Positions 38,742-48,222 are shown, numbered from the stretch's first letter. The stretch is 64,000 nucleotides of DNA from Acidimicrobiia bacterium (GCA_027494165.1 JAOSJM010000006.1:186001-250000), one strand, 5' to 3'. The notes: generated from the sequence alone by a model not told the origin. Made by a program: numbers and translations.

Positions 38742-39498
38742 CCCGGGGGCGCTCGACGAGCATGCCCTGCCGCAGCAGGGCCAGGAGCTCGTCGGTCCCC
38801 TTCAGCCCGATGCGACGACCGATGCGCCGCAGGCTCGCGTAGACGTTGCTGCGACTCATCCCCAGCTGCTGGGCCACGGCCGTCACCGCCGTCCCGGCGG
38901 CGAGCGCCTCGAGGAGCTCGCGCTGCCTGTCGGTGAGGCCGGCGAGGCGCTCCCGGGCCTCCCGGATCCGCGGGGACGGGGCGGGCGCGGCCGGGACGTG
39001 CTCCAGCCTGGTGAGGCGGACCCGTGGCTCGGGCGTGCCCGCCCCGCCACCGCCGCGCTCGACCCGGGCCAGCTCCTCGAGCGAGGCGGCCTGGACCTGG
39101 CGTCGCTGCACCCGCTCCGGCGGCGCGTGGGGATCGAGCACCTCCTCGAGCGCGGCGACGAGGTCGCGAGCCTCGAACGGCTTGGTGATGTAGCGGAGCG
39201 CGCCTTCGATCCCGCCGCGGAGACGGTGCTCCCGGTCGGTCATCCCGCTGACCATGAGCACGGGGATGCGCGAGAGGTCGTGGTCGCTCGCCGCCTTCAG
39301 CTGCTCCAGGACCGTCCAGCCGTCGACGCCGGGCATCATCACGTCGAGGAACATGGCGTCGGGCGGCTCGAGGCGGATGGCTTCCAGCGCCTCCTCACCG
39401 TTGGACGCGGTGACGACCCGGTACCCGGCCTGCTCCAGGTTGATCTGGATGAGGTCCCGGACGTCGGGCTCGTCGTCGACGACGAGGACCAGCGCCAT
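38738..39498 (-). CDS. Response regulator: receiver plus LuxR-like HTH (one-base frameshift at the 3' end)
   Basis: LVLVVDDEPDVRDLIQINLEQ starts the receiver domain; the phosphoacceptor D is in MFLDVMMPGVDGW near residue 52 and K in ITKPFEARD near 105. A linker leads to an HTH with LTDRQRELLEALAAGTAV and GMSRSNVYASLRRIG near 215. As sequenced, the frame runs on far inside tilS. One C added to the C5 run (plus 38745-38749) gives LVERPPG and a TGA at 38738 overlapping the tilS GTG, the pattern of the neighbouring genes. Restored length is about 253 residues. No kinase is nearby. Confidence 0.8.
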
Positions 39499-39507
39499 CG
39501 GGCCAGG

Positions 39508-40596
39508 TTACCGAGCCCCTGCGGCGCGCGCGTCCTTCCGGTCCACGCGCGCCAGCCACGCCTCCGGCGCGCTCAGCTCCTCGAGCGTCGGCAACCACTC
39601 CGGGCCGCGCCACGCCGTGTCGAGGGCCCCGAGGCCGGACTCCCGCTCCACCGCCGCCACGAACGCCTCGCCCACCTCGTACTGCCGCATCTTCATCTCG
39701 AGCCCGAGCAGCTTCTGGAGGGCCCCCGTGACCCCGCCGGCACGGCGCCGGGCGTCGAGCACGCGAGCCATGCGCTCCTGCCCCGCGACGTGGGACCGGC
39801 CGATCCGGTTCATCACGGCGTTGCCGTGCCCCTCGAGCAGGGACATGAGTGCCTGGACCTGGGCCAGGAGGCCGCGCTGCTCCGCGTTGGCCATCAGGGC
39901 CACGAGCCCTCCCTCGTCGAGCGGGTTCCGTCCGCGCCGGAGCTCGTCGGCCGCCCGCACCAGGGCCTGGACCAGCCGCCGGGGATCGGGGTCGAGCACG
40001 GTGAACGCCTGCTCCACGAGGGACAGGAAGTACCCCCGCATCCAGGGCACACCGGTGAACTGCGCCCGGTGGGTGACCTCGTGGATCGCGATCCAGAGGC
40101 GGAAATCCCGGGGCCGGAACGCGAACCGCTTCTCGAGGACGAGGACGTTCGGCCCCACGTAGTAGACGGCGTCGCCGTGGGCACCCGAGGCCTCGTCGGG
40201 CACCAGCAGGTCGTACTGGCCGAGGACGCGCCGGGCCAGGTACCCGAGGAGCACCCCCATCTCCGTGCCCGCGACGCGGCGGCCGACCGGTGCGATCGGG
40301 CTCCGGGCCATCCGCTCGGCGACCCGCTCGGTGAACGGCGCGAGCATCTCGCGCATCGAGCCGACGTTCGCCGAGACCCAGTCGCTCCGGTCGAGCACCG
40401 CGGCCCGGGCCGCACCGGGGGCACGCAGGCCGGTCAGCTCGGCGACGAGCGCCTCGGCCTCCGCCGTCACCGCCTCGAAGTCCCGGGCGAGCGAGCCGGC
40501 GAGGTAGGAGGAGCCGAGCGGCTCGCGCCCGGCCACCCGGCGGGCCACCGCCTCGGCGAGGCCCCAGTCGACCGGGTCGGGGACGGCTCCCGGCAG
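39508..40596 (-). CDS. DUF2342 zinc-dependent metalloprotease-like protein
   Basis: The HExxH site is in IAIHEVTHRAQFTGVP near residue 195 and the third-ligand region is in MSLLEGHGNAVMNRIG. These match the actinobacterial DUF2342 family, once tagged as F420-biosynthesis-associated; its substrate is unknown. The usual N-terminal VDW motif (DPVDWGLAEAVA) lies upstream of the first GTG at 40548, so the gene must start earlier; CTG 40596 is the only in-frame candidate before the neighbour's stop, 362 residues. tilS and hpt lie downstream, as in mycobacteria. Confidence 0.75.
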   Translation of the reverse strand: MPGAVPDPVDWGLAEAVARRVAGREPLGSSYLAGSLARDFEAVTAEAEALVAELTGLRAPGAARAAVLDRSDWVSANVGSMREMLAPFTERVAERMARSPIAPVGRRVAGTEMGVLLGYLARRVLGQYDLLVPDEASGAHGDAVYYVGPNVLVLEKRFAFRPRDFRLWIAIHEVTHRAQFTGVPWMRGYFLSLVEQAFTVLDPDPRRLVQALVRAADELRRGRNPLDEGGLVALMANAEQRGLLAQVQALMSLLEGHGNAVMNRIGRSHVAGQERMARVLDARRRAGGVTGALQKLLGLEMKMRQYEVGEAFVAAVERESGLGALDTAWRGPEWLPTLEELSAPEAWLARVDRKDARAAGAR

Positions 40597-40597
40597 G

Positions 40598-40804
40598 TCA
40601 GTGCCCCCGCATCCGCGGCCGCACGACCTTCACGAGGTAGCCGACGACGAACAGCAGCGTGATCCCGAGGAAGCTCAGGACGAGCACGGGAGCGATCCAG
40701 TAGAACCAGGGACGCTCGATCTCCGCGCCCGCGAGCGCGGCTGCAGGGGTCGCCCCGAGCAGGACGAGGCCGATCGAGAGGGCGAGCGTGCGGAGGGTCT
40801 TCAC
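40598..40804 (-). CDS. Small membrane protein, function unknown
   Basis: 68 residues. A cleavable-looking signal or first helix (LRTLALSIGLVLLGATPAAALA) is followed by a second helix (WIAPVLVLSFLGITLLFVVGYLV) and a basic tail. GTG 40804 has GGAGGA 6 nt upstream, a strong site. No domain is recognised. It is coupled to the metalloprotease gene downstream, whose start lies within 2 nt of its stop. Confidence 0.65.
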   Translation of the reverse strand: MKTLRTLALSIGLVLLGATPAAALAGAEIERPWFYWIAPVLVLSFLGITLLFVVGYLVKVVRPRMRGH

Positions 40805-40892
40805 TCGGGTCCTCCGGGAGTGGGGATCATCTCGGACCTGCTCATCGTAGAGGTGCCGGCGGGCTGACGGGGACCCGTGGCGGGGCACGGGG

Positions 40893-41138
40893 TCAAGCGC
40901 CGTGCTCCTCGGGTCCCACCCGGAGCTCGATCGCCCTCGCGATGCGCTCCTTGAGGCGAGCGGGCACCTCGTCACGGCACCTCGAGGCGATCACCGTCCG
41001 CAGCTCCAGCTCGAAGTCGAAACCCTGCGCGCAGGGTGGGCACTCGTCGAGGTGGCGCGCGATCTCCCGGCGCTTCGCCTCGGTCAGCTCACCGTCGAGG
41101 TAGCCGTACAGGCGGTGGATGGCCTTCTCGCAGTCCAT
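40893..41138 (-). CDS. rsrA: RsrA-type zinc anti-sigma factor
   Basis: 81 residues with the ZAS signature: C3 near the N-terminus, and [10 protein letters not shown], where H and the CxxC bind zinc. In Streptomyces RsrA this zinc site is a thiol switch: oxidation releases SigR. ATG 41138 has GGGGAG upstream and lies 10 nt after the sigma-factor stop. The role is inferred from family and pairing. Confidence 0.85.
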   Translation of the reverse strand: MDCEKAIHRLYGYLDGELTEAKRREIARHLDECPPCAQGFDFELELRTVIASRCRDEVPARLKERIARAIELRVGPEEHGA

Positions 41139-41148
41139 CGTCTCCCCG

Positions 41149-41728
41149 TCAACCCCCGGGCTTCTTCGTCGGCACGAGGCCACGCCCCACCGCGAAGTCC
41201 CACAACCGCTTCTGGAGCTGCTTTCTTCCCCGGTGCAACCGGCTCATCACCGTCCCGATCGGCACGTCCATGATCTCGGCCATCTCCTTGTAGGAGAAGC
41301 CCTCGACGTCGGCGAGGAGGACCGCCATCCGGAACTGCTCGGGGGAGGGACTCGAGGGCCTCCTTGACGTCCTCTTCGGGGATGAGGTCGAGCACCTCGC
41401 TCTCGGGCCCCCTGGACGCGTCGACGGCCTCGAGCCCACCCAGCCGGCGGAACAGGTAGAAGTCCTCGACGTCGTCGAGGTCGGTCTCGTCGGGACGGCG
41501 CTTCTTGGCGCGGTACGTGTTGATGAACGTGTTGGTGAGGATCTTGTAGAGCCAGGCCTTGAGGTTCGTGCCCTCCTGGAACCCCCCGAACCCGCGGTAG
41601 GCGCGCAGGTACGTCTCCTGGACGAGATCCTCGGCGTCGGCGGGGTTGCGGGTCATCCGGAGCGCGGCCGAGTAGAGCGCCGACATGTACGGCATGGCGA
41701 GCTCGGCGAAACGGGCCTGGTCGGCCAT
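41149..41728 (-). CDS. sigR: ECF sigma factor, SigR/RpoE type (one-base frameshift)
   Basis: Sigma2 region: [23 protein letters not shown] and [18 protein letters not shown]. Sigma4 region: [20 protein letters not shown] and [12 protein letters not shown]. The two lie in different frames. At 41341-41345 the minus-strand CTCCCCCGAG has one C too many; with C4, [12 protein letters not shown] becomes continuous and the ORF ends at 41149. This insertion differs from the usual deletions in the window. Restored length is 193 residues. TAGGCT 6 nt before ATG 41728 suggests a leaderless mRNA. The rsrA gene follows directly, so the pair likely controls a thiol-oxidative response. Confidence 0.88.
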
Positions 41729-41734
41729 GACCGA

Positions 41735-41740
41735 AGCCTA
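41735..41740 (-). promoter_or_regulatory. Candidate leaderless -10 box (TAGGCT) for sigR
   Basis: TAGGCT is followed by TCGGTC and then the ATG. The same 12 bases TAGGCTTCGGTC precede the MFS gene at about 45380. No GGGAAC-type SigR -35 is visible next to it. Confidence 0.45.
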
Positions 41741-41888
41741 CCGAGCCCACCCCCGGCACCCACCGTCCGGAGCCCGGCCACGGCGCGACGCGTCCCGGGC
41801 CACCCCTCACCTGACCCTCACACGCCCTTGGCGTGGAGCCGATCGATCCGGTCGACGATCGGGCGGGAACCGAGGAGGAGGGACCGAG

Positions 41889-42062
41889 ATGGGCGCATGG
41901 AGGGGTACGGGCGGCAAGCCGGCCGGCCGGAGGGGTCTCGCCGTGGCGCTCCCCCTGTCCACGATCCGGCTCGGGATCGGGACCTCCCCGTACGTCGCGC
42001 TGTGGGCTCCGGGGCCGACGCCGGACCGGCCGGGACCCACACGGGTGGTCCGGGCCCGATGA
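41889..42062 (+). CDS. Possible small ORF, 57 codons, function unknown
   Basis: ATG 41889 has GGAGGAGGG 5 nt upstream, one of the strongest ribosome-binding sites in the window. The product is basic and glycine rich, with a mildly hydrophobic centre (LAVALPLSTIRLGIG) and proline-rich end. It shows no similarity I recognise and lies in the 370-bp gap between sigR and a tRNA, on the opposite strand. It could be a short protein or a chance ORF in GC-rich DNA. Confidence 0.35.
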   Translation: MGAWRGTGGKPAGRRGLAVALPLSTIRLGIGTSPYVALWAPGPTPDRPGPTRVVRAR

Positions 42063-42099
42063 CACGCCGGTCGCCCGGTGCCGCACGCGCAGTGACCAG

Positions 42100-42172
42100 A
42101 GCCGGAGAGGGGACTCGAACCCCTGGCCTGCGCATTACGAGTGCGCTGCTCTGCCGACTGAGCTACTCCGGC
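42100..42172 (-). tRNA. tRNA-Thr (anticodon CGT)
   Basis: Cloverleaf on the minus strand: acceptor GCCGGAG with CTCCGGC, D arm containing AGCTCAGTCGGCAGAGC, anticodon loop CTCGTAA with CGT at 34-36, and T arm AGGGG-TTCGAGT-CCCCT. No encoded CCA. With the TGT isoacceptor at 5765 this is the second threonine tRNA in the window. Confidence 0.95.
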
Positions 42173-42203
42173 CGCGGCGCCCCTGCGGGCGCGGACGCGC
42201 AGT

Positions 42204-43309
42204 CTACCGGCGGGGCTCGCGGCCACCGCCTGCCGGCGCGACCGGGAGCGCCAGGAGGAGGTGCTCGAGCAGCAGGCGCTCCGTCACGGGCTGGGCCAGC
42301 GCGGTCCGGGCCTCCCGGGCGGTGTCCAGGGCCCGGGCCGCGGCGGCGGGATCCAGGCCGAGGACCGGCTGGTCGGGGTTGCGGGGCCGTGCCGGCGCGG
42401 CGAGGACGTCGCGGTAGCGGGCCTCGATCGCGGTGATCCCCTCCCGGAGCGCCTCCCGCCGGCCTCGCTTCTCCTCGCGCCGGTGCCGGCCCTCGAGGCG
42501 CTTGCGGAGGGCCTGGGCGGCGCGGTCGGGGTAGCCGGCCTGCTGGATCTCCCGCTCCAGCTCGGCCTGCTCCACCTCGTGACGGGCGCGGATCCCCTCG
42601 ACGGCGCCGTCGACGGCCCCCATGAGCTCGTCGACGATCCTGGCAACCGCGGCCCCGCTGCCGTCGAGGCGGGACGGGACGCCGACGAACGCGTCCCGGA
42701 GCGGCCCCAGCCGGCCGGCCAGCTCCCGGGCCCGGTCGACGTGCCCCCGGCGAGGCGGGCGGCGAGCTCGGCGCGCTCGGGTCCCACGCCGTCCCGTTCG
42801 AGAAGCTCCCGGACCGTCGTCTCGGGCAGGGCGGCCAGGTCCACCCGCTGGCAGCGCGACCGGACCGTCGGGAGGAGGTCGTCGGGGGAAGCCGTGACCA
42901 ACATGACGACGGTGTGTCGCGGCGGCTCCTCGAGGGTCTTCAGCAGCTTGTTCTGGGCCGCCGGGGTGAGCCGCTCGGCGTCGATCACGATCACGACCTT
43001 GCGCGCCCCCTCGACGGGGCTGCGGTGCGCCTCCGTGACCAGCTCTCCGACGTGCTCGACGCGGATGTACGACTCGTCGGGGTCGACCTCGACCACGTCG
43101 GGGTGGTGGCGCCGCAGCACCCGATCCCGGGTCTCCGGGTCGGCCTCGGGGTCGCCACGAGCGTCGAGGAGCGCGGCCGCCAGGCACCGGGCCGCCTCCT
43201 CCACGCCGGACCCCCGGGCCCCGACGAGGAGGTACGCGTGCCCCGGCCGCCCGGCCGCCCGCTGCAGCAGCGTGACCGCCCGCTCCTGGCCCACCACCCG
43301 GTCCCACAC
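42204..43309 (-). CDS. holB: DNA polymerase III subunit delta prime (one-base frameshift)
   Basis: Clamp-loader subunit. VWDRVVGQERAVTLLQRA opens it. GHAYLLVGARGSGVEEAARCLA has a degenerate Walker A (ARGSGVEE), as usual for delta prime. AAQNKLLKTLEEPPRHTVVMLV and the DLLPTVRSRCQRV SRC motif near 150 follow. At 42744-42748 a C5 run (minus G5) should be one longer: RLAGG then continues HVDRARELAGRLG in the next frame. Restored length is 368 residues. The gene lies just below tmk, a common pair. Confidence 0.9.
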
Positions 43310-43320
43310 GGCCGGCCAGC

Positions 43321-43989
43321 CTACCGGTGCACCCCGCGGGCGTCGTCGGGTCCCGAGGGTCCCGGCCCGCCGCGCGCGGTCGGGGACAGGCACCGGGACA
43401 CGGCCTCCCACACGGCGTCGCCGACCGCGTCGGGATCGGCGGTGGCGTCGACGACGACCCAGCCGCGTGCCTCGGCCAGCTCGTGGTAGGCGGCACGGAC
43501 GGTCGCGTGGAACTCGGTCCCGGCCCGCTCCAGGCGGTCGGGCTCGCCGGTCTGGCGGGCCCGGGAGACCTCCTCGGGGACGTCGAGCACGACCACGAGA
43601 TCGGGCTCCAACCCCCCGGTCGCCCACCGGTTCACCCGCTCGATCTCCTCCACACCCAACCCCCGTGCCCGACCCTGGTAAGCGAGGGAGGAGGGGAGGT
43701 AGCGGTCGCTCACGACGTCGGCGCCCCGCTCCAGGGCCGGTCGCACCACCTCCGAGACGTGCTGGGCCCGGTCGGCGGCGAGCAGGAGCGCCTCCGCCAC
43801 CGGGTCGACGGGATCGGAACCGTCGAGGAGCACGGCACGCAGCCGGGCACCGAGCGCCGTCGCCCCGGGCTCGAACGTCTCGACCACCTCGCGCCCGAGG
43901 GCTCGCAGCCGGGCCGCCAGCCTCGCGACCTGGGTGCTCTTCCCGACGCTCTCTCCTCCCTCGAGCACGAGGAAGGATCCCCGGGTCAC
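43321..43989 (-). CDS. tmk: Thymidylate kinase
   Basis: Phosphorylates dTMP to dTDP. The P-loop FLVLEGGESVGKSTQVARLA near residue 6, the TFEPGATALG region in place of the EPG loop, SDRYLPSSLAYQG near 95, and a lid region with LDVPEEVSRARQTG match Tmk. The P-loop has ESVGKST where many enzymes have DGAGKST. 222 residues. GTG 43989 overlaps the MFS TGA; the stop lies 11 nt before holB. Confidence 0.92.
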   Translation of the reverse strand: MTRGSFLVLEGGESVGKSTQVARLAARLRALGREVVETFEPGATALGARLRAVLLDGSDPVDPVAEALLLAADRAQHVSEVVRPALERGADVVSDRYLPSSLAYQGRARGLGVEEIERVNRWATGGLEPDLVVVLDVPEEVSRARQTGEPDRLERAGTEFHATVRAAYHELAEARGWVVVDATADPDAVGDAVWEAVSRCLSPTARGGPGPSGPDDARGVHR

Positions 43990-45367
43990 GCGGCCTCCGC
44001 CTCGGCCTCGTGGTGGCGGGCGCGCTGCATCTCCCGGCGGGCGAGCAGGCCCGCCCCCATCGTCACCAGACCCCCGAACACCAGGGCCAGGCGCACGCCG
44101 GGCAGCGCGATGGTCTGGCCGCCGAGGGTCACCGCCCGGTCGTCCAGGACGATCCTCGACAGCTCGTCGAACAGGCTGGCGAACAGCGGCGACACCGTGA
44201 GGGACAGCAGGAGGCAGACCCGGATGATCGTGTAGAGGGCGGCGAACGTCCGGCCCCGCACGTCGTCGGAGGTGTTCTCCTGGAGGAGGGTGAAGCCGGT
44301 GACGTAGCCGGTGCCCGCGGCGGCACCCACCCCCACGACCACGAGCATGGCGGCAGGCAGCGCGGAGAAGGACGCCGCGACGACGATCCCGACCCCGGTC
44401 CCGAACACGGCACCCCAGAACACGTGCTCACGGGGGAGCTTGCGCTGGAAGACGACGAGGGTGACGACCCCGACGGCCGCGCCGAACCCGAGGGCGAACA
44501 TCAGCAGCCCGAAGCCGGAGGTCCCCTCGTCGAGCACCTCGGTCGCGAAGACCGGTCCCAGGGGGATCATCATCCCTCCACCGAGGAGCCCCCGCTGAGG
44601 CCGATCATCACCCCCCGCACCAGCTCGTGACCGGCGATGAAGCGGACCCCCTCCTTGATGTCGCGCCACGTCTGGCCCCAGTCGACGCCGGGGCGCACCC
44701 GCCCGTGGTTCGACCGGATCGGCAGGCCGGCGATCACCAGGGCAGAGGCCAGGAAGGTCCCGGCGTCGAAGAGGAGGGCGAGCGACTCGCGGTTGACGTC
44801 GGCGAGCGCGTCGAACCCCGAGAGCCACTCGGTCAGCCCGGCGAGGCTCGCGAAGACCAGCGCGCCGAGGGGGAAGGTGCCGAACGCCGCGATGAGGGAG
44901 AGCGAGTTGGCTCCCGTGAGGTACTCGGCCGGTACCAGGTGCGGGACCGAGGCGTCCTTGGCCGGGCCCCAGAACAGCGTGAGGACCTCGAGGGCGAAGG
45001 ACGCCAGGACCAGCCCGGTCAGGGAGTCCACGAACGGGAGGAGGGCGAGCATGGCCGCCCGGCCCAGGTCGCACACCACCATGACCCGCTTGCGATCCCA
45101 ACGGTCGACCAGCGCACCGCAGACCGGGGCGAGGAGGAAGCCCGGGAGCATGCGGGCCACCATCACCAGGCTGAGCGCCGCCGCGTTGGACTGGGAGACG
45201 CGGTTGGCGATGGCGAGGATCGCGAGGAGACCGATCCAGTCGCCGAGGCTGGACAACACCTGGGCGATCCAGAGCCGGAAGAAGTGACCCGACCCGAAGA
45301 CCCGCCAGGTCGCCTCGGGGATGACCTCCTCGTCCGGACCCGGAGGGATGAAGGGAGCCTGCTCCAC
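43986..45367 (-). CDS. Major facilitator superfamily transporter (one-base frameshift)
   Basis: About 12 membrane segments. After a cytoplasmic N-terminus, FFRLWIAQVLSSLGDWIGLLA and ALVDRWDRKRVMV (the loop 2-3 motif A) begin the N half; the C half includes PLGPVFATEVLDEGTSGFGLL. The pattern resembles EntS/YfmO-like drug or siderophore exporters. The break at 44589-44593 (minus G5 that should be G6) separates the halves: SGG then LLGGGMMIPLG. Restored length is about 460 residues. TAGGCT 7 nt before GTG 45367 suggests a leaderless mRNA. Its stop overlaps tmk, an odd pairing. Confidence 0.85.
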
Positions 45368-45374
45368 CGACCGA

Positions 45375-45380
45375 AGCCTA
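45375..45380 (-). promoter_or_regulatory. Candidate leaderless -10 box (TAGGCT) for MFS-tmk-holB
   Basis: TAGGCT ends 7 nt before the GTG; the next bases TCGGTC match the box before sigR exactly. Confidence 0.45.
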
Positions 45381-45414
45381 GGTTCTCGGCGCCCCCGGTC
45401 GGACGAGGCCGGGG

Positions 45415-48222
45415 TCAGTCCCCGGACGTCCCCGTCTCGGGCCGGGCCGGGCCGGGGCCCGCCGTGCCCGCCGCGGCCTTCTCGCCCGTGGGCTCCGTCG
45501 TCGCGGCCTCCTTCGGCGCCGCCTTCTTCGCCGCCGCCTTCTTCGTCGTCGCCTTCTTCGCCGCCGCCTTCTTCGCCGCCGGCTTCTTCACCGGAGCCCG
45601 CCTCGCGGCGGTCCGGCCGGTGCCCTTCCGGCGGCGAGCGGGGCCCTTCCCGGCCCGGGCCGCGAGGAGGGACAGCGCCTCCTCCATGGTCACGTCCTCG
45701 GGGGTCACGCCACGGGGCAGCGACGCGTTCGTGGTCCCGTCCGTGACGTACGGCCCGAAGCGACCGTCGAGGATCCGCACGGGCGCGCCACTGTCGGGGT
45801 GGGGTCCCAGCTCGGCGAGCGGCGCGCGGGTCCGGCGTCCCCGCTGCTTGGGCTGGGCGAGGAGCGCCTCGGCCTCCTCCATCGTCACCGTGAACAGCTG
45901 CTCCTCGGTGTCGAGGCTGCGGGTCTCGGTGTCCCGCTTGAGGTACGGGCCGTAGCGGCCGTTCTGGGCGGTGATCGAGCGACCCTCGGCGTCCACCCCC
46001 ACGACCCGGGGGAGCGAGAGGAGCGCCAGCGCCTCCTCCAGCGTCACGCTCTCGACCTGCATGCTCTTGAAGAGCGACGCGGTGCGGGGCTTCTCGCCCG
46101 ATCCCTCGGCCGGCTCCCCGAGCTGGACGTAGGGCCCGTAGCGGCCGTCGCGGACGGTCACCGGCAGACCGGTCGCAGGGTCGACCCCGAGCACCCGGCC
46201 GCCCCCGCGCCCGCGCTCGAGGAGCTCGACGGCCTTCCCGATGGTCAGCTCGTCGGGGGCGAGGTCCTCGGGGAGCGAGGCCCGTTCCTCACCCTGCTCG
46301 AGGTAGGGGCCGTAGCGGCCGACCCGGACGGCGATGGGCCGCCCCTCGGCGTCGACCCCGAGGGGGATGGTGTTGACCGCCCGCGCGTCGATGGACGCGA
46401 TGCGCTCCTCGGCCACGAGGTCGCGCAACCCGACCTGCCCGTTCCCGAAGTAGAAGCTCTCGAGCCACTTCTCGGACTCGCCCTCGTTCCGGGCGATCTG
46501 GTCGAGGTCCTCTTCCATCCGGGCCGTGAACCCGTAGTCGACGAGATGGCCGAAGTGCTCCTCGAGCAGCTGGATCACGGCGAAGGCCGTCCACGACGGG
46601 ACCAGCGCGGACCCCTTCTTCCACACGTAGCCGCGGTCCTGGATCGTCTGGATGACCGCGGCGTACGTGGACGGCCGGCCGATCCCCCGCGCCTCCAGCT
46701 CCTTCACCAGGCTGGCCTCGGAGTACCGGGCCGGCGGCTGGGTCGTGTGCCCGGTGGCCGCGAGCTCCTCGCACGCGATCGCCTCGCCCTCGGTGACCGG
46801 GGGCATCGGCGTCTCGCGGTCCTCCAGCTCGGCGTCGGGGTCGTCGGCGCCTTCCACGTAGGCGCGCAGGTAGCCCGGGAACTCGATCGTGCGGCCCGAC
46901 GCCCCGAACGTGGCCTGCTCGCCCGCCGAGGACGTGGCCCCGAGGCGGAGCGACACCCGCCGGCCGCGGGCGTCGGTCATCTGGCAGGCGATGGTCCGCT
47001 TCCAGACGAGCTCGTAGAGCCGGCGCTCGTCGGCGTCCAGCTCGCCGGCGACCTGGTCGGGGGTGCGGATCGCCTCACCGGCGGGGCGGATCGCCTCGTG
47101 GGCCTCCTGGGCGTTCTTGACCTTCCGCCGGTACTGCCGGGGCGCCTGCGGGAGGTACTCCTCGCCGTAGAGTTGGCCGATCTGCCGGCGGGCGGCGGTG
47201 ATCGCCTGCTCGGACAGGTGGGTGGAGTCGGTCCGCATGTAGGTGATGTAGCCCCGCTCGTAGAGCCGCTGGGCGACCGCCATCGTGCGGGCGGAGCTGA
47301 AACGCAGCTTCCGGCCCGCCTCCTGCTGGAGCGTGGACGTGATGAAGGGAGGGTGCGGCGACTGCTTCCACGCGCTCGACTCGACCGACGCCACCGAGAA
47401 GTCCGCGCCGTCGAGGCGGTCGGCCAGCCCCCGGGCCTCCTCCTCGTCGAGGCACACGACCTCGCCGGCCAGATCGCCTGCGACCCGTCCGGTGGCGGGA
47501 TCGAAGTCCCGGCCCGTGGCGAGCCGCCTGCCTCCGAGGGCGACGAGCGTGGCCCGGAAGCCGACCCCCCGGGCCGAGAAGTCCCCCTCGAGATCCCAGT
47601 ACGAGCCGGTCCGGAAGGCCATCCGCGCCCGCTCCCGGTCGACGACGAGCCGGGTGGCGACGCTCTGCACCCGGCCGGCCGACAGCCGCGGCATGACCTT
47701 CTTCCAGAGGACGGGCGAGAGCTCGTAGCCGACGAGACGATCGAGGATGCGCCGACCCTCCTGGGCCTCGACCAGCTTCATGTCGAGGTCCCGCCAGCTC
47801 CCGACCGCCTCGCGGATGGCGGTGGGGGTGATCTCGTGGAACACCATCCGCTTCACGGGCACGGTCGGCTTCAGCACCTCGAGCACGTGCCAGGCGATCG
47901 CCTCGCCCTCACGGTCCTCGTCGGTCGCGAGGTAGAGCTCGCTGGCGTCCTTGAGGGCCCGGCGCAGCTGGGTCGCCACCTTCTTCTTGTCCGGCGTCAC
48001 CAGGTAGACCGGCCGGAAGTGGTCCTCGATGTCGATGCCGAGCCGGCCTGCCGGCGTCCCCTTCAGCTCGGCGGGAACGTCCTCCGCGCTGCGCGGGAGG
48101 TCGCGGATGTGGCCGACGCTCGACTCGACGACGAAGTCGTCGCCGAGGAAGCCCGCGATGGTGCGGGCCTTGGCCGGTGACTCGACGATGACCAGTGGCT
48201 TGGGCACGGCTTCCTCGCTCAT
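45415..48222 (-). CDS. topA: DNA topoisomerase I
   Basis: Relaxes negative supercoils. The Toprim domain opens PLVIVESPAKARTIAGFLG and has DEDREGEAIAWH near residue 112. The catalytic tyrosine is in RGYITYMRTDST near 330. The C-terminal region, from about 600, has four repeats marked GRYGPYL, GRYGPYV, GRYGPYL and GRFGPYV instead of zinc fingers, as in mycobacterial-type TopoI. The end is a Lys/Ala-rich tail of about 90 residues. 935 residues overall. It stands alone, with its upstream gap at 48223-48398 holding a TTGACA but no convincing -10. Confidence 0.96.
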   Translation of the reverse strand: MSEEAVPKPLVIVESPAKARTIAGFLGDDFVVESSVGHIRDLPRSAEDVPAELKGTPAGRLGIDIEDHFRPVYLVTPDKKKVATQLRRALKDASELYLATDEDREGEAIAWHVLEVLKPTVPVKRMVFHEITPTAIREAVGSWRDLDMKLVEAQEGRRILDRLVGYELSPVLWKKVMPRLSAGRVQSVATRLVVDRERARMAFRTGSYWDLEGDFSARGVGFRATLVALGGRRLATGRDFDPATGRVAGDLAGEVVCLDEEEARGLADRLDGADFSVASVESSAWKQSPHPPFITSTLQQEAGRKLRFSSARTMAVAQRLYERGYITYMRTDSTHLSEQAITAARRQIGQLYGEEYLPQAPRQYRRKVKNAQEAHEAIRPAGEAIRTPDQVAGELDADERRLYELVWKRTIACQMTDARGRRVSLRLGATSSAGEQATFGASGRTIEFPGYLRAYVEGADDPDAELEDRETPMPPVTEGEAIACEELAATGHTTQPPARYSEASLVKELEARGIGRPSTYAAVIQTIQDRGYVWKKGSALVPSWTAFAVIQLLEEHFGHLVDYGFTARMEEDLDQIARNEGESEKWLESFYFGNGQVGLRDLVAEERIASIDARAVNTIPLGVDAEGRPIAVRVGRYGPYLEQGEERASLPEDLAPDELTIGKAVELLERGRGGGRVLGVDPATGLPVTVRDGRYGPYVQLGEPAEGSGEKPRTASLFKSMQVESVTLEEALALLSLPRVVGVDAEGRSITAQNGRYGPYLKRDTETRSLDTEEQLFTVTMEEAEALLAQPKQRGRRTRAPLAELGPHPDSGAPVRILDGRFGPYVTDGTTNASLPRGVTPEDVTMEEALSLLAARAGKGPARRRKGTGRTAARRAPVKKPAAKKAAAKKATTKKAAAKKAAPKEAATTEPTGEKAAAGTAGPGPARPETGTSGD

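Noticed and set aside
42204..45367. MFS-tmk-holB as a horizontally acquired block
   Set aside because: GC and codon use match neighbours, and tmk-holB is a usual pair; only the MFS lead gene is odd.
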